A stretch of DNA of 64,000 bases from Aselliscus stoliczkanus (Eukaryota; Chordata; Mammalia; Chiroptera; Hipposideridae), in assembly GCA_033961575.1 (NCBI GenBank), contig CM066737.1:51870771-51934770 (forward strand). Reading direction: 5' to 3'. The position numbers and the translations under genes are program-made. Shown here piece by piece: positions 24,273-37,857 of this stretch. Under the pieces are notes generated by a model, which did not search any database, was not told the origin of the DNA, and worked only from the letters and a program-made list of their open reading frames with translations. Within the stretch, counting starts at the first letter, position 1; every line of letters starts with the position of its first letter.

Positions 24273-25057
24273 AATGAACAGCTACAATTCAACAAAGGAT
24301 ACCCTATTGCAACACACAAGCACGTCTGAGAGATCTGCACATCGAAAAAACTTCCGAAGGTGGGCAAATCAGGCAAACAAGGAAGGAGGGAACAGGAAAG
24401 AGCAGAGAATTGGGCTGCATGATATAGCCCGCAGCTCACTGCAGTCTCGGAAGAGGGAAGGATTCGGGCTGCAGGTGCACTTTTTGTGGCCCAGTCATGC
24501 CTGAGGGATCAGCATATAATATGGCTGAACCCAGCAGTTGGGGCACAGACCTTGGGGCAAAGACTGAATATAGAAAGGTGAGAACTGTGATTTAAGCCCT
24601 CATTGCCAGGCAGAAAACAGTAAACAAAGACATGAAGCCTGGCTGACTCCCCGCACCCTACCTCCCAGAGCTCGCTCCTCCACCCCCAATATTAGAAGTA
24701 TGCGCCACAAGAAACAGTAGCAATATCAGATTAAAGAACAGAACTTCAGCCCTGAGAAATGGAACAATGGTTACACAGCCCCAGAAATACATTCCAGAGT
24801 TAGGGGAAGAGCTGTAGGGGACAGCCAGCTGTGGGCAGGTTGTCGCGATTACTTGGAGTTACAAATGCACCAACAACATCTCACAGCCCACTCCACCGCC
24901 ACCTTTCTGGGTGAATCCCTGCAGGGGCAACCAGAGCCACAAAGACACATAGGCTCTGCATGGACTGCAGGGGCAGCAATAGGATTTCAGAAGCTCAGAA
25001 CTCTATCGCCCTCCACATCCTCCCACAGAGGCTCTGCCCTGAGACACAAATAAGAAA

Positions 25058-28000
25058 ATGGCAATAACTACGCACCTATCAATAATCACATTAAATGTAT
25101 ATGGATTAAATGCTCCAATAAAAAGACATAGGGTGGCTGAATGGATAAGAAAGCAAGACCCCGGCATATGCTGTATCCAAGAGAATCACCTCAGATCAAA
25201 AGACACTTACAGGCTGAAAGTAAAGGGATGCAGTAAAGCATTTTATGCAAATGGAACTGAGAAAAAAGCTGGAGTAGCAATACTTATATCAGATAAAATG
25301 GACTTTAAATTGAAGAATATAATAAAGGACAAAGAAGGACACTTCATAATAATAAAGGGATTGATTCCACAAGAGGACATAACTCTAGTAAACATCTATC
25401 CACCTAACATAGGAGCTCCTAAATATATAAAACAGATACTGTCAGACATAAAGACGGAGATCAACAGTAACACTATCATAGTAGGGGACTTCAACACCCC
25501 GCTGTCACCAATGGACAGATCCTCCAGACAGAAAATCAATGCGGAAACAGTGACTTTAAATGATACATTAGACCAGCTGGATTTAACAGACATTTTCAGA
25601 GCATTTCACCCCAAAGCTACAGAATATACATTCTTCTCAAGTGCACATAGAACATTTTCTAAGATAGACCACATGTTAGGCCACAAAACAAGTCTCAATA
25701 AATTTAAGAAGATTGAAATCATTTCAAGTGTCTTCTCTGACCACAATGCTGTGAAACTAGAAATCAATTATAAGAAGAACCCTGGAGCTGTCAAATAAAT
25801 GGAGGCTAAAAAGCATGCTACTAAATAGTAAGTGGGTCACAAATGAGATCAAGGAGGATATCAAAAGATACCTTGAGACAAACATAAATGAAAACACCAC
25901 GACCCAAAATCTCTGGGATGATGTGAAAGCAGTCCTAAGAGGGAAGTTTACAGCAGTGCAGGCCTACCTAAAGAAGAAAGAAAAATCTCAAATTAACAGG
26001 TTATCCTCACACCTCAGGGAACTGGAAAAAGAACAGCAAAAGAAGCCCAAGGGGAGTACAAGAAAGGAGATAATAAAGACCAGAGTGGAAATAAATGATA
26101 TAGAGAACAGAAAAACAATACAAAAGATCAATGAAACCAAGAGATGGTTTTTTGAGAAGATAAACAAAACTGACAAACCTTTAACCAGGCTCATCAAAAA
26201 AAAAAAGAGAGAGGTCTCAAATTAGTAAAATCAGGAACGAAAAATGACTACAGCCATCACAGCAATACAAAAAATTTTAAGAAATTACTATGAGCAACTA
26301 TATGCCAACACATTTGACAATCTGGAAGAAATGGATAATTTTCTAGAAGCCTACAACCTTCCAAAGCTAATTCAAGAAGAAACAGAAAATCTAAATAGCC
26401 TGATTACAACCAAGGAAATTGAATCAGTAATTGACAAGCTCCCAAAAAACAAAAGCCCTGGACCAGACGGCTTCACAAGTGAATTTTATCAAACATTCAA
26501 AAAAGAACTATCACCTATTCTTCTCAAACTATTCCAAAAAATCCAGAAGGAGGGAAGGCTCCCAAACTCTTTTTATGAAACCACTATCACCCTGATTCCT
26601 AAACAAGATAAAGATAGCACAAAAACGGAAAACTACAGGCCAATCTCCCTGATGAATATAGATGCAAAAATTCTCAATAAAATATTAGCAAACAGAATTC
26701 AGCAATATATTAAGAAGATCATACATCATGATCAAGTGGGTTTCATCCCTAGTATGCAAGGCTGGTTCAACATCCTTAAATCAATTAATGTGATACACCA
26801 CATCAACAAAATGAAGGATAAAGATCACATGGTCATTTCAATAGATGCAGAAAAAGCATTTGATGAAATCCAACAGCCATTTATGTTACAAACCCTTAGC
26901 GAAGTGGGAATACAGGGATCATATCTCAACATAATAAAGGCCATATATGATAAACCTACAGCTAACATCATACTCAATGGGGAAAAGCTAAAACCATTCC
27001 CCTTAAGATCAGGAACAAGACAAGGCTGTCCACTTTCTCTTCTTTTCTTCAACATAGTTCTGGAAGTTGAAGCCAGAGCAATCAGACAAGAAAAAGAAAT
27101 TAAAGGCATCCAAATTGGCAAGGAAGAAGTAAAATTGTCATTATATGCAGATGACATGATACTATATATAGAGAACCCCAAAGACTCCCTCAAAAAACTA
27201 TTGGGACTGATAGACGAATTCAGTAAAGTAGCAGGATATAAAATCAATGTTCAGAAATCAGTGGGATTTGCATATACCAATATAAACTAACGGAAGGAGA
27301 AATGAAGAAAACTGTCACATTTACAATTGCTTCAAGAACTATAAAATACCTAGGAATAAATTTAACCAAAGAAGTAAAAGATCTGTACTCAGAAAATTAT
27401 AAGACACTGAAGAAAGAAATCAAAGAAGATACAAATAAATGGAAACACCTACCATGCTCATGGATAGGAAGAATTAATATAGTTAAAATGTCCATACTGC
27501 CTAAAGCAATATATAGATTCAATGCAATTCCTATCAAACTACCAAGGGCATTTTTCACAGAAATAGAAAATATAATCCTAAAATTTGTATGGACCCATAA
27601 AAGACCCTGAATAGCCTCGGCAATCCTGAGAAATAAGAACAAAGTTGGGGGGATCACGCTACCAGACATCAAAACATACTACAAGGCTACAGTAATCAAA
27701 ACAGTATGGTATTGGCATAAAAACAGGCACATAGATCAGTGGAACAGAACAGAGAGCCCAGAAGTAAATCTGGGCATTTACGGACAGTTAATCTATGACA
27801 ATGGAAGCAAGAATTTACATTGGAGTAAAGATAATCTATTTAATAAATGGTACTGGGAAAACTGGACTGACACATGCAAAAAAAATGAAACTGGACCACC
27901 TCCTTACGCCATATACAAGAACAAATTCGAAATGGATTAAAGACTTAAATGTAAGACCTGAAACCATAAAACTCCTAAGAGAAAATATAGGGAGTACATT

Positions 28001-28866
28001 TGCAGACATTACCCGGAGCAATATTTTTACAGATACATCCCTACGGGCAAGAGAAGTAAAAGAATAAATGAAAATATGGGATTATATCAGACTTAAAAGT
28101 TTTTTTTCAACAAAGGAAACCATCAATAAAACAAAAAGGAAGCCTACGAGAATATATTTGCCAACGATATATCTGATAACGGGTTGATATCAAAAATTTA
28201 TAAAACACTCATGCAACTCAACACCAAAAAAACAAACAACCCAGTTAAAAAATGGGCAGAAGATATGAAGAGACCTTTCTCTAAAGAGGACATACAGAAG
28301 GCCAACAGGTATATGGAAAAATGTTCCACCTCACTGGTCATTAGGGAAATGCAAATAAAAACCACAATGAGATAGCACCTCACTCCGGTCAGAATGGCTA
28401 TCATCAATAAATCAACAAACAACAAGTGCTGGCGGGGCTGTAGGGAAAAGGGGACCCTGCTGCACTGTTGGTGGGATTGCAGATTGGTGCAGCCACTATG
28501 GAAGTCAGTATGGAGGTGTCTCAAAAAACTGGAAATGGAACTACCTTTTGACCCAGCAATTCTACTCCTAGGTATTTATCCCGAAAACCCAAGACACTAA
28601 TTCAAAAAAATATATGCACCCCTATGTTCATTGCAGCGCTATTTACAATAGCCAAGACTTGGAAACAACCAAAATGCCCATCAGTCGATGACTGGATTAA
28701 GAAACTGTGGTACATTTATACAATGGAGTATTATTCCGCTATAAAGAAGAATGAAATCGTAACATTTGCAATGATATGGATGGACCTAGAGATTATTATG
28801 TTAAGTGACATAAGTCAGTCGGAGAAACACAAATACCATATGATCTCACTTATATGTGGAATCTGA
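25058..28866 (+). pseudogene. L1 ORF2 (endonuclease and reverse transcriptase), disrupted
   Basis: Endonuclease (25058-25798) keeps LNVYGLN, QENH (usually QETH), VGDFNTPLS and SDHNAVKLEI, so its active-site residues are present. Reverse transcriptase (26244-27290) keeps [29 protein letters not shown] and the catalytic YADD. Stops or frame changes occur near 25798, 26225, 27290, 27610, 28067 and later, so no full protein can be made. Canonical ORF2 is about 1,270 residues; the coverage here is nearly complete. It encodes the machinery of target-primed reverse transcription and is not a host gene. Confidence 0.9.
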
Positions 28867-28999
28867 AAAACTGAATGAATGAGCAAAGTAAACAGAAACG
28901 GTCTCATAGATAGACAGGAAATACAGGGTTGCTAGTTGGGAGGGGGATGGGGATGAGGGAGAAGGGGAAGGGATTAGACAGCATAAAAAGGCAACTACA

Positions 29000-29442
29000 G
29001 GGCCGGCCGAGTGGCGCATTGGTTAAGCGCTGGTTTTGGGATGCCAGCGGCCCCGGTTCGGATCCCACATGAGGGCCAGTGACACTGCTCTCTACAGCTA
29101 ACAACAGCTCCACCTGGAGCTGGGCTGTGCGAGCCCCTGTGATGGTGTGGGCTGCAGCCCCTGCTGCAGTGGGCTGCCATAGGCTACAGTGAGTGGCCCG
29201 CAGCCAGCGTGAGCGGCTGACAGCCAAGCGTGAGCTGCCAATAGCCGCGATGAGCGACATCCAGAGGCCAGAGACCGATCTGCCTCATCCGGGAAGAGGG
29301 CAATGACGATACCAACAGTGAAGCAACATCCTCTGCAACTAAACTGAAACAAGAAGACGGCAACTTGTCTGTTCCCCTTCCCCGATTCCCCAACGCTGTT
29401 CCCCTCCAATTCCCCAATAAAAAATCTTAAAAAAAAAAAAAA
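29000..29442 (+). mobile_element. Long SINE (tRNA head, GC-rich body, Rhin-like tail)
   Basis: 443 bp: the standard GGCCGGCC head to gacactgctctc, then a body rich in gctgcagcc repeats, then tail ending ccaataaaaaatctt plus A-run. Duplication aaaaaggcaactaca on both sides. Same architecture, reversed, at 52221-52671 and 59378-59822. Confidence 0.9.
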
Positions 29443-29847
29443 AAAAAGGCAACTACAATATTGCCACAGGGATATGAAAGACAGTTCGGGGAATATAATT
29501 AATAATGTTGTAAATATTTTGTGGGGTGACAGATGGTCACATGTCTTGTTAGGGAGACCATTTCACGGATGGGGTAGAGGCTTAATCACTACACTGTACA
29601 CCTGAAGCTGATGTTGTATAATATTGTATACCAACTGTAATTGAATATATAGATAATCATGGGATGTGGATTCTACTGTGGAAGGGAGTCAGAGGAAGTG
29701 TAATAGATATATATGATATGGGGGGGACTAGTGGGGTGACGAACTGGGGGAGGCGGGTTGTCACTTTGAGGGGTGAAAAGTATAACTATTGCACTGTGTT
29801 GTACACTTGAAACTAATTTAAAAAAATAAAAAAATATGAATGATAAA

Positions 29848-30600
29848 AAAATGGCAAAAAATGACAATGACTATGTAGCTATCAACAGTTACATTAAATA
29901 TAAATGGATTAAATATTACAATCAAAAGACAGCATAGCTCAATGGATAAGATAATAAAACCCTTACACATGCTGCCGACAACAGACTCAATTCAGATAGA
30001 ACGACACACATGGACAGGAAGTAGAGAGAGATAAAGATACTTCATGAATATGGAAAGAAAAAACAAAACAGCTGGGTTAGCAATACTGATACCAGATAAA
30101 ACAGACTTTAAAGCAAAGGCTATAACAAGAAATAAAGAAGGATCCAGTAATTCCACCTTTGGGTATTTATTCCAAAACACTACTTTGAGGGTATCTGTGC
30201 ATCCATATGTTCATTGCAGCATTGTTTACAATGGCCAAGATATGGAGGCAGTCTGGGTGTTTGTGGATGGATGAATGGATTAAAGAGGAGGTGGTAAATA
30301 TATACAGTGGAATATTGCTTGGCCAGGGAAGGAAATGGGTTCTTGCCATCTGGAGTGGCATGGATGGACCTGAAGGCTATTGTGCTGAGTGAAGTATGTC
30401 AGGCAGAGAAAGACTGATGCAATGTGATTTTGCTTATATGTGGAATCTAAGAACAAAATAAACAAACAAAACATAAACCAACTCATACATACAGAAAACA
30501 TTTTGATGGTTGCCAGATGGGAGGGGCATTGGGGAGTGGGTAAAAAAAGTGAAGGAATTAAGAAGTACAAATTGGTGTAGCATCAGTAGTTGTTTAGAAT
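29848..30600 (+). mobile_element. Internally deleted L1 (HAL1-like), copy B
   Basis: Starts with the ORF2 beginning (acattaaatataaatggatt), then at about 30142 jumps directly to the ORF2 C-terminal region (ccagtaattccacctttggg). The junction is at the same place as in the element at 49262-53150. Broken frame. Confidence 0.75.
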
Positions 30601-30759
30601 AATCCAAATAATTTCCCATTATATTAAGGAAAAACTCTAAAAACCTTATCATGGTCTACTTACAAGGCCCTGGATATCTACCATCTTCAATTTCTACCAT
30701 TCTGTTTCACTTTATCTGCTATTACATATCCACACTTGCCTCCTTTTCTCTTTTCCTTT

Positions 30760-30870
30760 TCTTAAATTAAAATTTATTGGGGTAACAATTGTTAGTAAAA
30801 TTACATAGGTTTCAGGTGTACAATTCAGTAATACATCATCTATATATCACATTGTGTGCTCACCACCCAG
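30760..30870 (-). mobile_element. L1 3' end fragment, antisense
   Basis: Reverse complement ends ccccaataaattttaattta; same 3' UTR type as the piece at 24138. Confidence 0.65.
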
Positions 30871-31004
30871 AGAGACATTCTTGGAAAAACAAGTCACATT
30901 GCTTGTACCATGGGGTTAGTGATAGAAGCTATTTTGTTGTTGTTACTCTTACTGTAATTCTTTTTCCTATCAATCAAAAAGGTGTTTCAACTCCAAAAAA
31001 AAGT

Positions 31005-31635
31005 ACAAATTTGTTGTTACAAAATAGTCATGGAGATGTATGCTATAGCATAAAAAATATAGTCAATAATACTGTAATAACCATATATGGTTTCAGATGG
31101 GTATTAGGTTTACTGGGGTGATAGATAGGAGAGGGGTTGCGGAGCAGGATGTAAAAGGTGAAGGCAGCAAGAATTACGAATTGGTATTTACAAAATAGTC
31201 ATGGGGATGTAAAGTAATTCATAGGGAATATAGTTAATAATATGGTAATAACTATGTATAGTGCCAGGTGGGTACTAGACTAGTCAGGAGTATCACTTCT
31301 TACATTATATAAATGTCTACCCACTATGCTGTACACCTGAAATTAATATAAAATAATATTGAATGTCAAGTGTAATTGAAAACTTTAAAAAGGGGGGAAA
31401 GGTGAAGGGGAATAAGACACCCAAATTTCCAGGTATAAAACAAATAAGTCATGGGAATGTAGTATACAGCATGGGGAATATAGTCAATAATATTGTGATA
31501 GCATGGTATGGTGTTAGATGGTTGCTGGACTTATCATGGTGATCACTTCTTTAGGTGTATAAATGTTGAATAATTATGGTGTACACCTGAAAATAATATA
31601 TTGTATGATGACTATATTGTAATAAAAATCTTAAA
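31005..31635 (+). repeat. Three successive L1 3' UTR copies
   Basis: The motif acaaaatagtcatgg...gggaatatagtcaataat appears at about 31017, 31189 and 31441, each followed by the gtacacctgaaa end in copies two and three. All sense. Confidence 0.7.
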
Positions 31636-31639
31636 ATTA

Positions 31640-32121
31640 AATAAAATGAGAATGGAAGAGGAGGTGTAAGAAGAATGAAGAGAGAAGAGAAGGTACAGAT
31701 TCAGAAGAGATGGTAATTTGGAATAACCAGGGCTATATTTTTGTTCCAAGTGAGTACAATGAGGGAGTGGATAGTTAAGGATTTATGTGTGGGATTGATT
31801 ACAATGATTGATCATTGAATTTAAGCTAGGTTAACAGAGAAGAAAAAAACACCAAATGGTTGAGGGATATTCAAAGTTGGTAGATCTCATTGAGGTTGAA
31901 GAAATGTTAGAGTTAGGTTATTAGAGATAGTTAGCTTAAAAGATGGGAGACAGTGGTCAGAAAATGGGACTCAAGAAATCAAGATTATGGAAGTGTCCAC
32001 TATTGATAATGAAATGGTCTTGGGGTATTACCATGGGAGTGAGTGGCTGAGGTAGGGCAGAGGATATAGGGAATTTTGCTGAAGATTTGAAATAATGAAG
32101 GAATAAATATGTGGATCAAAC
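31640..32121. other. Intron 21 tail adjoining exon 21
   Basis: Purine-rich sequence, possibly part of the ancient repeat seen at 22840; no other feature. Confidence 0.35.
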
Positions 32122-32205
32122 CTTTCACTCCTTGTTCTCCTTGGAGTCCTCTATCACCTGGAGATCCTGGAGGGCCTGGAGGGCCTGCTTCACATATGTC
32201 ACCAC
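32122..32205 (-). CDS. COL4A5: COL4A5 exon 21
   Basis: 84 nt, phase 1 to 1, reading (S)[19 protein letters not shown] and on to GEQGVKG. It keeps the conserved cysteine of the DICE/EICE interruption that can form disulfides between chains. The donor is AAAG|GTTTGA, a weak match to GTRAGT. Acceptor ttatctcag. Confidence 0.95.
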
Positions 32206-32551
32206 CTGAGATAACATTTAAAAAAAAAGGATAACAAGTTAATTGTTGTGAAATAGCCAGAAGACTAAACAAAAAGGAAGCCTGATAGACTAAATAAAAA
32301 AAACTTATTTCAGTTACTTCTTTGCAGTAATACAACTACCTAAAAGAAAAAGGAAGATATAATACTGGTGAGAATTGGAAGAGCAAAATTAAATATCAAA
32401 GGATCAACAAATATCAAAAATAGAAGCCGTAGTCGAAACTCTTTCATATCAGAAACACAAAGAATGATGCCAGCCTTCAGTTAGATTCACTTATAAATGA
32501 AAACAAAATAAAAATAACAATTGAACTTAACAGGAGAAAAGTATAGCTTAC

Positions 32552-32725
32552 TAGGAGGGATGTAAGGGCCTGGAGGGCCAGGAGGCCCCGGAAGGCCAGG
32601 AGACCCTGGCTGTCCATCAAGTCCAGGAGATCCAGGAATGGAAATTCCAGGTGGCCCTTCATCACCTTTCTGGCCCCTTTCTCCAGGAAAGCCAGGGGAG
32701 CCAGGAGGACCCATAACTGCAGTCC
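32552..32725 (-). CDS. COL4A5: COL4A5 exon 20
   Basis: 174 nt, phase 1 to 1, about 58 residues. It starts G-T-A-V-M-G, passes through [19 protein letters not shown] and ends GPYIPPS with the Ser codon split. TAVM, ISIP and YIPPS are interruptions. Donor CCTA|GTAAGC, acceptor atcttag. The junction phase was verified by reading both neighbouring exons. Confidence 0.96.
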
Positions 32726-33200
32726 CTAAGATAAAAAAAAATACCCATTAAACAAAAATGATCTTATTTTAGAGATATTACTTTGGTTCTCAATGAGACA
32801 TTAAGTAATGGTAAGATCTCCCTTTCATGTATAATACCAATTACTTTCTTACTGTTTTCTATGAGAATCAAGATCTGGAAAAAAGGATAAAAATTTTCAA
32901 ATACTGTAAGTACCAGTCTGAGCGTAAGAAAGAATAATTGAAGGTAGCTGTATTACTTTTGGAAATATACTAATAACTCTCTACCCACCCTTTTTTAACA
33001 CTATGATCTTTTAATCTCAGGAATACTAGAAAGCCTTTAGCAAGAGAAAAACAGGTATTTCAAAGTTTCCATGTCTCTGTTTCTGGACAGTCTTCTTTCC
33101 CACTATCTATTCCTGCACCATTAACACACCCTTTCATTGCTACAGCTTTATAATCTTTTCAAAACTATTAAGGAAAATACACCCATCTTTGGTCTTTTAA
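32726..33200. other. Start-side of intron 19, no recognisable feature
   Basis: AT-rich single-copy-looking sequence next to the exon 20 acceptor. Confidence 0.45.
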
Positions 33201-33213
33201 AAAAACCATCTTC

Positions 33214-33326
33214 GGGCCGGCCGAGTGGCGCGGTGGTTAAGCGCTGGCTTGGGAAGCCAGCAGCCCCGGTTCGGGTCCCACATAGGAGGGCCAGTGACAC
33301 TGCCCTCAAAAAAAAAAAATTCTGTT
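33214..33326 (+). mobile_element. tRNA-derived SINE, near consensus
   Basis: One of the cleanest copies; 13-bp duplication aaaaaccatcttc (33201-33213 and 33327-33339). Confidence 0.94.
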
Positions 33327-34030
33327 AAAAACCATCTTCACTACACTTACAAATTTACTGTTGTCAATGAATTTTAGAATCAGCTTGTTAGTTTCATTAA
33401 AATAAAAAAAATCACTGGAATTTTTTTATCAGATTGTTGAATTTAAAGACTAAATTTTGGTAGAATTGCTTGTTTATAATATTGAGTTTTCATATCAAGT
33501 AATAATTAAATATCTCTCCATTTATTTATTCATTTTATATGTAATAACATTTTACCAAATTCTGCAAAGAGGTCTTATATATGTTGTGTTGAGTTTATTC
33601 CTGTGATCACTATTGTGAATCTTATTGCTATAACTGCTGTTAACTGGATTTTTTTCTCTTATATGTTTAATTCTTTATTGCTGGTGTAGAAGGCAAATTA
33701 TTTAATATGCAACTCCAATCTGGCAGCCTTGTAAACATTCTAATTTCTAGTAATTAGTCATTTGAATTGTATGGTTTGTGGATAACACAATTGTGGCATT
33801 TTTTTGTTCCATGCTTACACCTTTATTTTCCCTTCCAGACTTAGCACACAGACTGTGATCACTAGTATAAGGACAAACAATATTGGTGACACTGAATATC
33901 TTTATCTTGTTTTTGACTTGAATGAGAATGCTCCTGGTGTTTCACCACAAAGTATGACATTTCCTTTACATTCCAGTACTTCAGGTATAAAATAGTTTCA
34001 TCAAGGTAAGGTAGTTGCCTTTTAAACTTT

Positions 34031-34174
34031 ATTTTTTTAATTATATTTTTATTTTTTTAATTTTTATTTATTTATTTTTTTGAGGGCAGTATCACTGGCC
34101 CTCACATGTGGGACCGAACCAGAGCCGCTGGCTTCCCAAGCCAGCGCTTAACCACCGTGCCACTCAGCTGGCCC
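34031..34174 (-). mobile_element. tRNA-derived SINE
   Basis: Reverse copy with long T/A-rich tail; imperfect duplication gccttttaaacttta / gcctttaaaccttaa. Confidence 0.9.
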
Positions 34175-34223
34175 GCCTTTAAACCTTAAACATTTTTTTT
34201 CCTATTAAAAATGAATGGATATT

Positions 34224-34328
34224 GGGCTGGCCAAGTGGCACAGTGGTTAAGAGCTGGCTTGGGAAGCCAGTGGCCGTGGTCCAGATCCCACATATGAGGG
34301 CCAGTGACACTGCCCTCAAAAAAAAAAA
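34224..34328 (+). mobile_element. tRNA-derived SINE
   Basis: Sense copy 50 bp from the reverse one at 34031, with duplication ggatatt. The pair could fold back on itself. Confidence 0.9.
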
Positions 34329-35052
34329 GGATATTGAATTTTATTGACTGTTGTCTCTCCACCTATTGGCCTTTCTCTTTTAAACTGTCAAGGTAGTTAA
34401 TTACAGTAATGTTGAACCATCCATACAATGTTAAGGTAAAACCTACATGGTCATAATATTATATTATTTAAAATACTTCTGGATTTATTTGATAATATTT
34501 TATTTAGGATTGTTGCTTCTATGTTTTAAATGAGATAAAATTATAGTTATTTCTAGTGTTATCTCCTTGGTGGTTTGGTGTCAATGTTATTAAGTTGAAT
34601 TTCCTGATTTTTTTAAATGTTGTGAAATAGTATGTAAAATGTGAGAATTGTATGCTTAACAACTTGGTAGAATTCACCCATAAAATTCTATAAAACCACC
34701 CATAAAAACAATCTTTTCATAGAGATCTTTGACATTTCAAAATTTTCCATAATAATTTACCTACTTAGGTTTCCTTTCTCAGGACAGTTTTAGTAATTTA
34801 TATTTTTCTGCTTTATTAGGATTCTATATTTCATCTAGAATTTCAAATATATTGATATAGTTTTATAGTTCTCTTGTAATTTAAAAATTTTAATTATAAT
34901 ATATTTATGACAATAAACTTTTTCCTTCATTAATTTATTGTGCTTTCTCTTGCCTTTATCTTGATCATATTTTATTTTTATTTTTACCTTTATCAAGTTT
35001 TTCCATTTATTTTGTTTGCACTTGAATTGTTTCTTTTTTTTCCAACTTAGCT

Positions 35053-35073
35053 CATTTATTTTTATTTATTTTT

Positions 35074-35105
<32 letters not shown>

Positions 35106-35106
35106 C
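35053..35106. repeat. (TTTA)n tract
   Basis: Imperfect then perfect TTTA units inside the antisense L1. Confidence 0.9.
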
Positions 35107-36900
35107 TTTTTTATTAGTTTCATGTGTTAGCTCATTTATTTTTAGTATCTCTAATTTTGTGATAAATTAAGGGTACCTCTTTGGCTATATTTAATGAAGT
35201 TTGATATGAAGCTGTTTAGCATTCAGTAGGTTGCCATTTTTATTTCTATTTCCTCTTTATCTCTAGAGTTATTTACAAATGTGCATTTTAATATACAAAT
35301 ATAAAGATATTTGGTGCTTTTTGTTGTTAATTTCTAACTTTATTTCAGTGTGGTCACAGATTATGACCTGCATGTAAATAAAAAAAAATTTCTGGTGTAA
35401 TAGAGTCAATTTATATAAATGTTTCATGTTTGAAAAGAATGTACATTCTCTGCTGTACACATATTTTTGCTCTCCCCCATTCTACAGTTTTATTATATTG
35501 TTCAAATCATTTATATCTTTATTTATTTTTCACCTACTTGATATGTTAGGAATCTGCCAATTTATCTCTTGTAGTTTATCAGCTTTCACTTTATATATTC
35601 AAAGTCATATTGTCAGATGAATAAAGTTTCAAGGTTTTTATATTATTGTGGTATAATTTGTCTATCCATATGAAATGCCTCTGTCTCTTTAATGCATTCT
35701 TTGCCCTGAATTCTATTTCACACTAAACTTCATACTAATTTCTAAACCAGTTTTCTTTTTGATAGCAGTTGCTTAACATCGTTCCATTGCTTTAGTTTCA
35801 AATTTTCTATGCCCTTTTATTTCAGATATGTCTATTGTGTACAGTATATAAATATATTTATTCCAATTTCATTTTATTTTTCTCTTTTAATCAGTGTTTA
35901 GTCTTTTCACATGTATTGGAGCTACTGTTTATTTTTAACTTCTTGTCATCACATATTTTATTTTCTACTTATCCAGGTTTATTAGTGTCTATTTTGGCCC
36001 AACCTTGTATTACATAGATCAAAATTTTTGGTCATCTTCCCCCTTTAACTGGTGTGTAAGTCATGCATTTTATTTCTATTCTTCTCTAGTGGTTACTACT
36101 AAAGTTTTAACCTATGCATGTAAACCTGTATTTTCTAAAAACTTAGAGTTAATAATATTTATATTCTCTCCCTCTTTATCATTGACTTCCCCCATTCTCT
36201 GCACCTCCACATCCAATGCTAATAATGTGTACAATTATACTTCCATCTTGTTATTTAAAATACGTGTTTTTTTTTATGATCAACACTTATTTAGACTTAA
36301 TACACTTTACTAATATCTTTCCTAAACATTGGTTCCTGCATCACATCCACCCCCACCCCAAATTTCATCCTGAATTCATTTCCTTCTTCCTGGTTTAAAA
36401 CCTCCAGTAACTATTTCACAGAAGTTCTGGAGGTGATGAACTTTCTAAGTACCCTATCTTTACACTGGGATGATAGTTTAATGTAATATGGAATCCCCAA
36501 CTCATAGTTATTTTTCCTTATCACTTTGAAAATGTGCTGCATTATCTTTCTCTAACTCTCATTGCTTTGTAGGTGACCAGCCTTTTCTCTCAGACAGTTT
36601 TTACGTTTCTTTTTATAAATTCTAAAATATCCCTGCAATGTGTATAGCTTTGTATTACCCTATTATTATTATTTTACTCTTGCTTAATAATCCATATGCC
36701 TTTTCACAGGGACTCATGTCTTTTCTTAATATATAGAAGTTCTCAGTCATTAATTTTTCAAATATTGCCTCTTGCACCATTCTCCTCTCTTTGAACTCCT
36801 TATGGTGGATTTGGGAACTTCTAGATTTATCCTTTATGACTCTTAACTTTTATTTCATACTATCTAACTCTTTAAATTTTTTGCTGCATCCTGAGAGAAT

Positions 36901-37857
<957 letters not shown>

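Larger units (their letters stand above)
24060..29847 (+). mobile_element. L1 element, ORF1 absent, ORF2 broken
   Basis: Sense L1 of about 5.8 kb in intron 21. 24060-25053 is 5'-UTR-like (no long frame), then ORF2 starts at 25058 with no ORF1 between. ORF2 runs 25058-28866 with several frame changes. 3' UTR 28867-29847, interrupted by a long SINE (29000-29442), ends in an A-rich tract. A small twin-primed L1 piece sits at 24138-24272. The lack of ORF1 is either an individual deletion or a subfamily trait. Confidence 0.85.
33340..36900 (-). mobile_element. Long old L1, antisense, in intron 19
   Basis: Reverse complement reads through diverged ORF2 (tcaatgaattttagaatcag, aatatctctccatttattta) toward the 5' side at right. 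Two SINEs and a (TTTA)n tract are inserted. No usable frame. Confidence 0.65.

Noticed and set aside
25058..25798. Long open frame that could be taken for a host endonuclease gene
   Set aside because: It is the L1 ORF2 endonuclease domain, followed in place by reverse transcriptase sequence and an L1 3' UTR.
33214..33300. tRNA-like sequence with A and B boxes
   Set aside because: Identical family occurs more than fifteen times with A-tails and target duplications, so it is a SINE and not a tRNA gene.
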